Source: Waddlia sp964635295
GTDB taxonomy: Bacteria; Chlamydiota; Chlamydiia; Chlamydiales; Waddliaceae
Assembly (NCBI GenBank): GCA_964635295.1
Contig: CAZWOB010000077.1
Span: 1-9,264, forward strand
Length of the DNA stretch: 9,264 nt
Reading direction: 5' to 3'
Position 1 is the first letter of the stretch. The number at the start of each line of letters is the position of its first letter. This document shows, piece by piece, positions 1 through 6,399 of the stretch. The position numbers and the translations under genes were made by a program. Below the pieces are notes generated by a model. The model searched no databases, was not told the origin of the DNA, and saw nothing but the letters and a program-made list of their open reading frames with translations.

Positions 1-80
1 CCATAGGTCTATTTTTTTGTTAAGCTTAAACACTCACTCGCTTAATATCAAGGGCCATAGCAAAAGGAACACGATTACAG

Positions 81-1001
81 ATGATCAGTATTGTCATCCC
101 CACACGAAACAGATCCTATACGTTAAAAAAAGTCCTCCCTTCATATTATATTCAAAAACATGTTTCAGAAATCATTATCGTCGATGATCACAGTACCGAC
201 CACACTAAAGAAGTTGTCGATCAATTTTCCGGTCATTACCCCAATATTAAAACAAAAATCATCCAGAACAAAAATCATCAGGGAGCTTCCTACAGCCGGA
301 ACCAAGGGGTAAACGCCGCTTCTAACAACTTTATCCTGTTCGGGGAAGATGACGCCTATTTAGAAGGATCCTATACAGAGATCCTGCTGCGCAAATTTCA
401 AACGAATCATACAACCATCGGCATCGTATCAGGAAGGCTTATCCTTATGTACCCGACTGAGGATCCAAAAACCTCTATACAACGGTTCGGAAATGGCAAT
501 CCAAAACACAAAAAGTTATTCCATTATACAACGTGCTCTCACGTTCCGGATGCCTACTTTGAAGGGGACGTTAAACTTCCCCTCACCCATGCCTTGATCC
601 TGACGACCAAAGAGCTTCTATTGAAGTTCCCTTTCGACATTTTTTATTCGAAGGGAAATGCATATCGGGAAGAATCTGACTTTCAAATGCATGCCTACAC
701 TTACGGCTACGATATTCTGGTGACAAACGAAACGCATTGCATGCACCTGCACCCAAGAGACGTAAGAAAAGGAGGTCATCGAATCGGACACTTAAAATCT
801 CTGTATTATAAAATTTACTATACAAACTACTTCTACGATAAATACTACAACAAGCTTAAATCCAAGGACAATCTCCTTCTGCCCAAGATGATGGCGATTA
901 CTCTCTACGCCTTCATTCAAACATGCGAGTTCGGCTTTGCCGTATTCCGGTATTTGAAAAAGAGCTTCTTCAGCTTTTTTTTAACGAGAAAGGAAAAGTA
1001 A
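81..1001 (+). CDS. Family 2 (GT-A fold) glycosyltransferase
   Basis: Predicted cytosolic glycosyltransferase that adds a sugar from a nucleotide-sugar donor to a growing glycan; donor and acceptor cannot be told. The 306-residue protein opens with the classic GT2 strand ISIVIPTRNR (residues 2-11). It has the nucleotide-binding aspartates IIIVDDHSTD (31-40) and the ASYSRNQG segment (69-76). Its DxD-type metal motif is degenerate: E89-D90-D91 within FGEDDAYL. The C-terminal third is rich in Lys, Tyr and Phe, ending KKSFFSFFLTRKEK, which could be a membrane-proximal amphipathic tail. The start is chosen because the GT2 core begins at residue 2; an AAAAGGA sequence lies about 13 bases upstream, a rather long spacing. 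Its last 28 codons overlap the 3' end of the next gene on the opposite strand. The family call is secure from motifs; the specificity is unknown. Confidence 0.92.
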   Translation: MISIVIPTRNRSYTLKKVLPSYYIQKHVSEIIIVDDHSTDHTKEVVDQFSGHYPNIKTKIIQNKNHQGASYSRNQGVNAASNNFILFGEDDAYLEGSYTEILLRKFQTNHTTIGIVSGRLILMYPTEDPKTSIQRFGNGNPKHKKLFHYTTCSHVPDAYFEGDVKLPLTHALILTTKELLLKFPFDIFYSKGNAYREESDFQMHAYTYGYDILVTNETHCMHLHPRDVRKGGHRIGHLKSLYYKIYYTNYFYDKYYNKLKSKDNLLLPKMMAITLYAFIQTCEFGFAVFRYLKKSFFSFFLTRKEK

Positions 1002-1723
1002 AAAAAAGGCTGGTTCCTCCAAAACAACCTCGAATGTTTCCCGTAAAACTGTTCATAGCCCAGATGAGCAAGCTTAGAGGACCCAATACTCTTTTCCTGA
1101 TGCTTGTGAAAGATCACTTCAGGACTTTCGACCACTTTCACTTGATATCCCCTGTCGGCCAAACGCACCCACATGTCCCAGTCCTGACAGCTTTTGAACT
1201 CTTCATCAAAAAGTCCAGCTTCAATCAGCGCGCTTTTTCTTGCAACGACAGAGGAAGATGGGATGAAATTACTTTTCAATAGTTTCAATAGCACATCCCC
1301 TTCATGAGTCGGATTCTCGCTACGCAATAGTTCTCCATTTTCCTCTACACGAACCCATGTATAAATCAACCCTAGCTGGTCACTCGGATCTTTTATGAAC
1401 TCCCATTGTTTTTCAAGTTTTGTCGGCATCCACTCATCATCGTCATCGACAAGCGAGATCCATTCCGCTTGACTATTCCTGATCCCTACGTTTCTTGAAT
1501 AGGGTGCTCCACGATTGGCCTCGTTTCTCAGGACCTTAATGTTGGGAACGTCGTTCCTAAAGCGTCCAATAACCTGTTCGATCTCCCCCCATTTTGGCGA
1601 GTGGTCATCGACAATAATTACCTCAAAATTTTTAAACGTTTGACCCTTTATGGATAGCAAGAGGCGATGGAGGAATAGAGGACGATTATAAGAAGGGATG
1701 ACGATGCTGATGTCAGGATGCAT
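917..1723 (-). CDS. Family 2 (GT-A fold) glycosyltransferase
   Basis: Second GT2 enzyme, 268 residues, closer to the textbook form than its neighbour. It has ISIVIPSYNRP (5-15), the donor-binding FEVIIVDDHS (33-42), GAPYSRNVG (72-80), a metal-binding run LVDDDDEWM (91-99) and the acceptor-side QDWDMWVRL (180-188), where GT2 enzymes usually place the catalytic base. Expected role is cytosolic transfer of one sugar during polysaccharide repeat-unit assembly. The ATG at 1721-1723 is preceded by GAAGG at a good distance and lies inside the end of the upstream gene (11-base overlap), so the two are probably translationally coupled. The basic C-terminal tail (VKKKLKKLFFKYRN) is encoded antisense to the end of the glycosyltransferase at 81-1001. 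The specific sugar cannot be inferred. Confidence 0.93.
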   Translation of the reverse strand: MHPDISIVIPSYNRPLFLHRLLLSIKGQTFKNFEVIIVDDHSPKWGEIEQVIGRFRNDVPNIKVLRNEANRGAPYSRNVGIRNSQAEWISLVDDDDEWMPTKLEKQWEFIKDPSDQLGLIYTWVRVEENGELLRSENPTHEGDVLLKLLKSNFIPSSSVVARKSALIEAGLFDEEFKSCQDWDMWVRLADRGYQVKVVESPEVIFHKHQEKSIGSSKLAHLGYEQFYGKHSRLFWRNQPFFYFSFLVKKKLKKLFFKYRNTAKPNSHV

Positions 1724-2513
1724 GACGGACCTTCATTTGCACTTTCCAAGATAGCTTCGTACCAGCCTCTACCCTTCCTATCGGGATCGCTTGAGGATTG
1801 ATTCGACGCATTATTTTTCCCCGATAGGGTTTTCTCTCACAGCGGTACATTAGCGCGTTTTTTAAACCAGGAATGCGCAATAGAGCGTTGGAGACAGCTT
1901 GAGGGAGCGGTTTGGTGTCATACCAGGGATTGCACAATTTGATCACAGTTTTTTCAGGTAAATCTGGCAAAAGACGGGCATGGACGACCCATTCATCAAA
2001 ATGATCGCGTAAATAGAGGTAGGGAGAAAAATTCATTGGAGACTGATAGTCTAAAAGCTTGATCCCAACAGCATATTTTTCTCCATCCAATGAAACAGAA
2101 TCTGTGGGAAATTGATAATAGACATTGGTGTTTTGATGCGTATAGCTTCTTCCTGCGATCGTCCCCCGCTGAAAATATTGGTTGTTAAATCGAAATCTTA
2201 AAACAAAGTCCATCAGGTACGCATCTTCCAGACAAGTTGCGACGGCACTCCGAAGAATGGTTTGATCATCGATAATCTTATCATCGAGTTGCAGCTGCCA
2301 TTTTCCCTCACACATTTCAATACGAGTATCCATTCGATAAGACCTTTGATCAAAATGGATCGACTTCTCAAACTCACGGTATCTCAAACCAATCCCCTCT
2401 TGCAAAGAATAAAAGGAAGAGGAGTCCGCAAACTCAATACCCCAGGGAAAAATAAGATTGCTCCCATTAAAATCCAAAGCGCTGATAGTATTATTCTCTA
2501 TCAACCATTTCAT
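1713..2513 (-). CDS. Unassigned 266-residue protein of a polysaccharide locus
   Basis: I do not recognise a family. The 266-residue product has no signal peptide and no clear membrane helix, so it is predicted cytosolic. It looks beta-rich in its first two thirds, with many alternating hydrophobic/polar stretches such as KWQLQLDDKI and EKYAVGIKLLDYQ, and many aromatic residues. Its C-terminal part is basic (CERKPYRGKIMRRINPQ). The ATG at 2511-2513 has AAGGGG five bases upstream, which fixes the start. It is the first gene of a two-gene minus-strand unit with a GT2 enzyme downstream (11-base overlap), and it starts 19 bases from a divergent GT4 gene. Context suggests a role in making or modifying the same glycan; a sugar-binding or accessory role is only a guess. 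Dense motifs and tight coupling argue that it is a real gene. Confidence 0.8.
   Translation of the reverse strand: MKWLIENNTISALDFNGSNLIFPWGIEFADSSSFYSLQEGIGLRYREFEKSIHFDQRSYRMDTRIEMCEGKWQLQLDDKIIDDQTILRSAVATCLEDAYLMDFVLRFRFNNQYFQRGTIAGRSYTHQNTNVYYQFPTDSVSLDGEKYAVGIKLLDYQSPMNFSPYLYLRDHFDEWVVHARLLPDLPEKTVIKLCNPWYDTKPLPQAVSNALLRIPGLKNALMYRCERKPYRGKIMRRINPQAIPIGRVEAGTKLSWKVQMKVRHAS
2467..2494 (+). promoter_or_regulatory. Candidate sigma70 promoter for the GT4 gene
   Basis: TTAAAA (2467-2472), a 16-base spacer, then TATTAT (2489-2494; five of six matches to the -10 consensus). It lies inside the 5' coding end of the divergent gene. It would give a leader of roughly 30 bases before the ATG at 2533. 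The GT4 gene has only 19 non-coding bases upstream, so any dedicated promoter must sit in this position. AT-rich coding DNA can match by chance. Confidence 0.35.
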
Positions 2514-2518
2514 TCTTG

Positions 2519-2530
2519 CCCCTTAAAGGA
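2519..2530. promoter_or_regulatory. Back-to-back ribosome binding sites in a 19-base divergent gap
   Basis: The plus strand reads CCCCTTAAAGGA. On the minus strand this gives AAGGGG (2519-2524), five bases before the ATG of the unassigned 266-residue protein. On the plus strand AAAGGA (2525-2530) ends two bases before the ATG of the GT4 gene, a short spacing. The two sites abut and form an approximate palindrome (CCTTAAAGG against CCTTTAAGG). This supports both start codons. Confidence 0.6.
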
Positions 2531-2532
2531 TT

Positions 2533-3528
2533 ATGCGTATCGCAATCTTGACAGCTACCAAACGAAAAATCGGAGGTGTAGAATCCTTTACGCATATGTT
2601 GAAAAAAGTTTTCGAGGAGTCGGGTCATCGTGTAGAGATTTTAACACCTGATGAAAACATCCCCAAGAAAAAACCCCTTCTACTGAAAATTCTTGGTCTC
2701 CCCTATCTAAACGCAAGGCTATACAAGGATAAAATAAGCGTTTTCGACCTCGTGATCGCCAATGGCGAATTTGGATGGAACATCCATCATCCAAATTTTA
2801 TCGTTGTTTTTCATGGTTGCTATCACGGTTTTGCCAAATACTTGTCCTCCTACCTAGATTTCAAAAGCTTTCTCTTATTAAAAAAAGATGCGTGGATTCA
2901 GAAAATGGGAGCAAAAGACAAAACCGTCGTCACCGTTTCCTCCTTCACTAAGAATTTACTCGAAGATCAAGGCATCCACGTCAAACATGTCATCCCAAAT
3001 GCCGTTGATACGGAAAGATTCAAACTTAATGATCTCCCAAAGAAACAAAGATATCTATGCGTTTCCAATCAGTATGGAAAGCTCGGATACTTTGGCAAAG
3101 GGTTTGACATCCTGGAAACTCTCGCGAGTCGCGGAGTTCCCATTGACTGCGTTTCCAATAGCAAAACCTCAGGATCGATCAATTGGATTCCTAGCATTTC
3201 TCAAGATGAAATTCACACAATTTACCCTGAGTATCAAGCCTTGATCTTTCCTTCCCGATACGAAGCCAACGCCATTGTTCCACTTGAAGCAATGGCATGC
3301 GGTATTCCCGTCATTATGAGTCCCGTGGGTTATGCGAATGAGATCCGGAAAGAGATTCCTGAGTGTGTTGTAGACGATTGGAATCCCGATACATACATGA
3401 ATAGGATTCGTGAGATTGATCCGATAAGAGAACAACTGTCAAAAAAATGCCGAAAGTTTGCCGAAAAGCACTCTCTTCAACATTTTAAGAAAAATTGGCT
3501 GGATTTAGTTGAGAATCTCAACAAGTAA
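2533..3528 (+). CDS. GT4-type (GT-B fold) glycosyltransferase
   Basis: Predicted retaining glycosyltransferase of the GT-B fold, GT4-like, acting in the cytosol on a lipid-linked acceptor. The N-terminal domain begins MRIAILTATKRKIGGVESFT, with the glycine-rich loop G14-G15-V-E that contacts the acceptor/phosphate. A VVFHG segment follows (91-95), and the typical linker IPNAVDTERF is at 154-163. The C-terminal donor domain has IFPSRYEANAIVPLEAMACG (238-257) with the EX7E pair E244 and E252 that binds the nucleotide-sugar, followed by GIPVI. At 331 residues it is slightly short for the family, with a compact C-terminal domain. The start is fixed by the first beta strand of the Rossmann fold. 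It is divergent from the gene on its left and overlaps the gene on its right tail-to-tail by 24 bases. Donor sugar is unknown. Confidence 0.92.
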   Translation: MRIAILTATKRKIGGVESFTHMLKKVFEESGHRVEILTPDENIPKKKPLLLKILGLPYLNARLYKDKISVFDLVIANGEFGWNIHHPNFIVVFHGCYHGFAKYLSSYLDFKSFLLLKKDAWIQKMGAKDKTVVTVSSFTKNLLEDQGIHVKHVIPNAVDTERFKLNDLPKKQRYLCVSNQYGKLGYFGKGFDILETLASRGVPIDCVSNSKTSGSINWIPSISQDEIHTIYPEYQALIFPSRYEANAIVPLEAMACGIPVIMSPVGYANEIRKEIPECVVDDWNPDTYMNRIREIDPIREQLSKKCRKFAEKHSLQHFKKNWLDLVENLNK

Positions 3529-4941
3529 TGAGCTTTTCGGTGATTCCACATCGAATACTTTCAACCTGCCAAGAGCGCAAAATGCAAAACGATTGAATTG
3601 CAGGGGTTCCTTCGAGACAACCTTAAACCCGCGTCCCTTTAACACGACATTGTCCACTCTTTCAATATCATCGAAAAACAAGTACTGGTGTCTAGACTTG
3701 AAAGGTGAACGGACACGTGTCTCAATAGTGATTTTATTTTGGAGAAATTGAAAATCCCGTCTCATGTAACCCAATGGCGATAAGAGATGTAAAGTTTGAG
3801 GCGATAGCCATGAACGACTCCTATTTTTCATCGTACGGCTGAAAGCAGGGAAATAAGGCAGAGGTATATCATTCTGATTAAACAGAGAAGGCAAACATTC
3901 CTCTCCCCCATAACAAGGAGTCAGTCTGCCGTGGCTATTTGAGACAATATACGGAAACGCCATGCTATTGGAACAAACCCCGGAGGGAGCTGCAACGACA
4001 GCCTCGTAATCACGGTTTCTGGCTCTGTAAAACATCCCGTCACAATAGTCCGGAGAAGGCTTGATTTCGCAATACGGATTTTCTTCGGCCCTCAATAGGA
4101 CTTCACATGATTTTTGAAAAAAAACTCCGGCAAATGAAAGATAATCAAAATAGTTGTTATACCCATACCAGCCTAGATAGCCTTCTGTCTGTAAGTTGGG
4201 TTGATAGGAAGGAAACACTTCTCCTTCGCGAAGAACCAACGGAAACACCCCATTCTTATTAGAATAAGATTTTAGATGCTCTACAACTTTTCCCAGCAAG
4301 TCCAGTTCATCTCCCAGACAAAGAATGTAAACCAGTGAGGCATACCCGAAGAGTTGCTCTTGCCCCCTGCCGATATATAGACTTGATCCATCTATCAAAA
4401 TAAAATTTTTAATAAAAGTCAGTCCTTTTTGAAACGCAAGCTCGAAAAAAGGATCCTCTGTCAATGACCACAGCTCATGTATCAAAGCCAAAGAGAAACA
4501 ATGATACTGAAAAGACCTGACATTGACGTCGTCTTCGACCAGACCATTTCTTTTCTGACGAAACCGAATGACATGTTTAGCATCAGCAGCCGATCTCTCT
4601 TTTTGTTGATTGTGTCTGATATTGACCAGACATCTCAGCAAGATCCAATTCGTGACACCATTATTTTTGAATGGATAGTCCATCCATTTATCTTCCATTG
4701 CATATTGGAGAAACTCTCCATGAAAATGTATTAAGGACCGATCTTTTGCATCGATCTTATTTCTAAGGATGCCCTCAACTTCAGCGGACAACATTCCTAA
4801 TCGTTTCAGCAAATTTAAAGAAAATGCCTCTGCATAAAACGTTCGGGCTTCAAACCCTTTACAAACGTGAAGATGTTCTTGCAGAAACTTGCCAATGTTC
4901 TCGGAAAACTGGCTAATGTCATAGATGCATTTATCCAGCAA
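3505..4941 (-). CDS. Unassigned 478-residue protein, possible alpha/alpha-toroid glycan-active protein
   Basis: Not confidently recognised. The 478-residue product has no signal peptide and no clear membrane helix. Residues 1-280 look helical with repeated amphipathic segments and aromatic-rich connections: FQYHCFSLALIHELW (144-158), YIGRGQEQLFGYASLVYIL (189-207) and GYLGWYGYNNYFDYL (254-268). The last 170 residues look beta-rich. An all-helical barrel followed by a beta-sandwich is the architecture of heparinase-like lyases and related polysaccharide enzymes, so a glycan-binding, -cleaving or -epimerising role is possible, but this is inference from pattern only. The start codon is TTG (4939-4941), supported by AAAGGGGG seven bases upstream. 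It overlaps the flippase stop by 11 bases, so coupling to the flippase is likely. Its 3' end overlaps the GT4 gene. Lacking an export signal, it should act before or at export. Confidence 0.78.
   Translation of the reverse strand: MLDKCIYDISQFSENIGKFLQEHLHVCKGFEARTFYAEAFSLNLLKRLGMLSAEVEGILRNKIDAKDRSLIHFHGEFLQYAMEDKWMDYPFKNNGVTNWILLRCLVNIRHNQQKERSAADAKHVIRFRQKRNGLVEDDVNVRSFQYHCFSLALIHELWSLTEDPFFELAFQKGLTFIKNFILIDGSSLYIGRGQEQLFGYASLVYILCLGDELDLLGKVVEHLKSYSNKNGVFPLVLREGEVFPSYQPNLQTEGYLGWYGYNNYFDYLSFAGVFFQKSCEVLLRAEENPYCEIKPSPDYCDGMFYRARNRDYEAVVAAPSGVCSNSMAFPYIVSNSHGRLTPCYGGEECLPSLFNQNDIPLPYFPAFSRTMKNRSRSWLSPQTLHLLSPLGYMRRDFQFLQNKITIETRVRSPFKSRHQYLFFDDIERVDNVVLKGRGFKVVSKEPLQFNRFAFCALGRLKVFDVESPKSSLLVEILN
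3508..3522. repeat. Perfect 7+1+7 palindrome in a convergent gene overlap
   Basis: GTTGAGA (3508-3514), one central A, then TCTCAAC (3516-3522), an exact inverted repeat. It sits almost at the centre of the 24-base region where the two convergent coding sequences overlap (3505-3528). It is translated on both strands: VENLNK-stop ends the GT4 protein and VEILN-stop ends the 478-residue protein. As RNA it could fold into a six-pair stem with a three-base loop on either transcript. No U-tract follows on either side, so it is not a canonical intrinsic terminator. Confidence 0.6.
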
Positions 4942-6274
4942 CTTTAATCCCCCTTTGCATCTCTTCCAATCGACTCAGATAGTGATGGAAAAATGCATTC
5001 ACAAAGAACATCACCGCAAAGCTCGTGACGGTCGCATACACACATCCCATGATTCCAAACTTTGGGATCCAGAAATAGTTGAGCACAGCATCGATCAACG
5101 CACAGAATAAGTTTGACCAGAAAATAAACCCGGTAAATTTTTCAAACCTGATCGTCAATTGGAGCAGATGGGTTGCCAGCCGAAGAATCGCGGCAAAAAT
5201 GAGAAGAGGAATGTAATTTAATGACTCATAAAAATTTGGAGAGATCAGGTACTTGCCCAAAGGGAGCAGGAATCCAATAAGTGGATATCCCAAAACACCT
5301 ACCACGACAACTGCGAGAGCATTCAGCATATTTTTCTCACATCCCTGTCTATATTGTTCCCTTAACCGATGATATAAACGAGGCGTATAAACAAGAATTA
5401 GAGTTGAAGACAGGATATAATCGAAAAACAACGGAAATTTTCCTGCAAAAGAATAAATGCCCACATCCGCAACCCCGGACATTGTACCAAGCATCCATTG
5501 ATCAATATTAACCAACAACCAGAAAGACAACGTTGGCGGGAGAAAAAGCAGAGATTTTTTTAATAAAAGGACAACAGAACGAAAATTACCTTTTTTAATC
5601 CTGGACAACCGATAGAGGATTTTTAAATAGCGTTTCGAAGAAAAGACAACAAAAACAAAAAAAAGAAGATTAGCAGACAAAAGCCCGAAAACAAGACCTG
5701 TTAATTTGAAATGCAACAAAGTTAATGTCAGAACAACCGTTCCCATTTGAGATAGTGCCAAAAGAAACGATAATAAATTATATCGAGCATATTTCATTCG
5801 GAGTTGAAAAAAGGTTAAATAAAGCTCATTAAAAATATTCACATACGATTGAGCAAACATGAGAATGAAAACAGGCCAATAAAAATAGTCGAATTGAGTC
5901 ATCAATATAGCACATGCAGTAACAAATAATACTGAAGTAAAACAAAGAGCTACCCATAATTGCCTCAAAATCAGTACTGTACGGGAATAGAGGTTTGAAA
6001 ACTTGAAGTACTCTACCCAGAGATATTGCCTTGTCCCAAGAGAAGCAAGTTCAACGAATATCGCTAATCCACCGACCAACAGCTGATAAACCCCCATTTC
6101 CTCCTTTGTGAAATAGAAAGTCAAGAGCGGTAACGTGATGAATCCGCAAGACCTGACGAGTGCCTTTCCAAGCGTGCATTGAAAAAAATTAAACCAAAGC
6201 GAACGAATTTCGCTTGCGAGAGATGAGAAAGCGTTTCGGAGAATTAAAATCATTGTTATCAAAGTATTTGACAA
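4931..6274 (-). CDS. Wzx-like polysaccharide flippase (MOP superfamily)
   Basis: Inner-membrane protein of 447 residues predicted to flip undecaprenyl-linked oligosaccharide from the cytoplasmic to the periplasmic face. Twelve hydrophobic segments can be picked out, roughly at 38-56, 65-85, 107-127, 130-150, 168-188, 190-212, 238-258, 275-297, 318-338, 350-372, 383-401 and 407-429. The family-like pattern LPLLTFYFTKEEMGVYQLL (48-66) and the DQWMLGTMSGVADVGIYSFA segment (258-277) match the Wzx/RfbX group of the MOP superfamily. The start is uncertain: the full frame begins with TTG at 6272-6274, but an ATG at 6251-6253 (giving 440 residues) is equally plausible. Neither has a good ribosome binding site. 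It is the first gene of a two-gene minus-strand unit. A lipid or teichuronic-type exporter of the same superfamily is the alternative. Confidence 0.9.
   Translation of the reverse strand: MSNTLITMILILRNAFSSLASEIRSLWFNFFQCTLGKALVRSCGFITLPLLTFYFTKEEMGVYQLLVGGLAIFVELASLGTRQYLWVEYFKFSNLYSRTVLILRQLWVALCFTSVLFVTACAILMTQFDYFYWPVFILMFAQSYVNIFNELYLTFFQLRMKYARYNLLSFLLALSQMGTVVLTLTLLHFKLTGLVFGLLSANLLFFVFVVFSSKRYLKILYRLSRIKKGNFRSVVLLLKKSLLFLPPTLSFWLLVNIDQWMLGTMSGVADVGIYSFAGKFPLFFDYILSSTLILVYTPRLYHRLREQYRQGCEKNMLNALAVVVVGVLGYPLIGFLLPLGKYLISPNFYESLNYIPLLIFAAILRLATHLLQLTIRFEKFTGFIFWSNLFCALIDAVLNYFWIPKFGIMGCVYATVTSFAVMFFVNAFFHHYLSRLEEMQRGIKVAG
4949..4956 (-). promoter_or_regulatory. Strong ribosome binding site deciding a TTG start
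   Basis: Read on the minus strand, AAAGGGGG is followed by seven bases and then TTG. No in-frame ATG or GTG lies nearer, so this site selects the TTG at 4939-4941 as start of the 478-residue protein. The site lies inside the last codons of the flippase gene, as expected for coupled translation. Confidence 0.65.
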
Positions 6275-6336
6275 AGGTATAGATAGTAACAGCTGTCAGC
6301 AATTTAACCCCACATTTAAGAACGGCCATCTTACTC

Positions 6337-6365
6337 TTGAAATCTGTCCTCTTTTTTGATAAGAT
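6337..6365 (+). promoter_or_regulatory. Sigma70-type promoter for the aminosugar operon
   Basis: TTGAAA (6337-6342), a 17-base spacer, and TAAGAT (6360-6365) preceded by an extended -10 TG at 6357-6358. It lies in the only real intergenic space of the window (6275-6399), about 35 bases upstream of the aminotransferase ATG. An AGG at 6392-6394 provides a weak ribosome binding site. The promoter should drive at least the three right-hand genes. The same interval must also contain any promoter for the leftward flippase, but I see no convincing one on that strand. Confidence 0.6.
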
Positions 6366-6399
6366 CACGTGCCTAACACTCCTATGAAGACAGGCTCTT

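Noticed and set aside
17..48. Possible promoter (TTGTTA and TAATAT) and the palindrome TTAAGCTTAA at 20-29 upstream of the first glycosyltransferase.
   Set aside because: The spacer would be about 20 bases, and a better-spaced -35 matches only three positions; the palindrome is short and AT-rich. Too weak to list.
957..982. AT-rich hairpin (AGCT/AGCT core extended by A/T pairs) followed by a run of T, resembling an intrinsic terminator for the first gene.
   Set aside because: It lies inside the coding overlap, before the stop codon at 999-1001, so termination there would give a stop-less message; the stem has only three G-C-containing positions including a G-U neighbour.
923..1282. A 119-codon plus-strand frame opposite the second glycosyltransferase.
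   Set aside because: It is antisense to a GT2 gene with clear motifs, overlaps the end of the first gene in a different frame, and has no family features.
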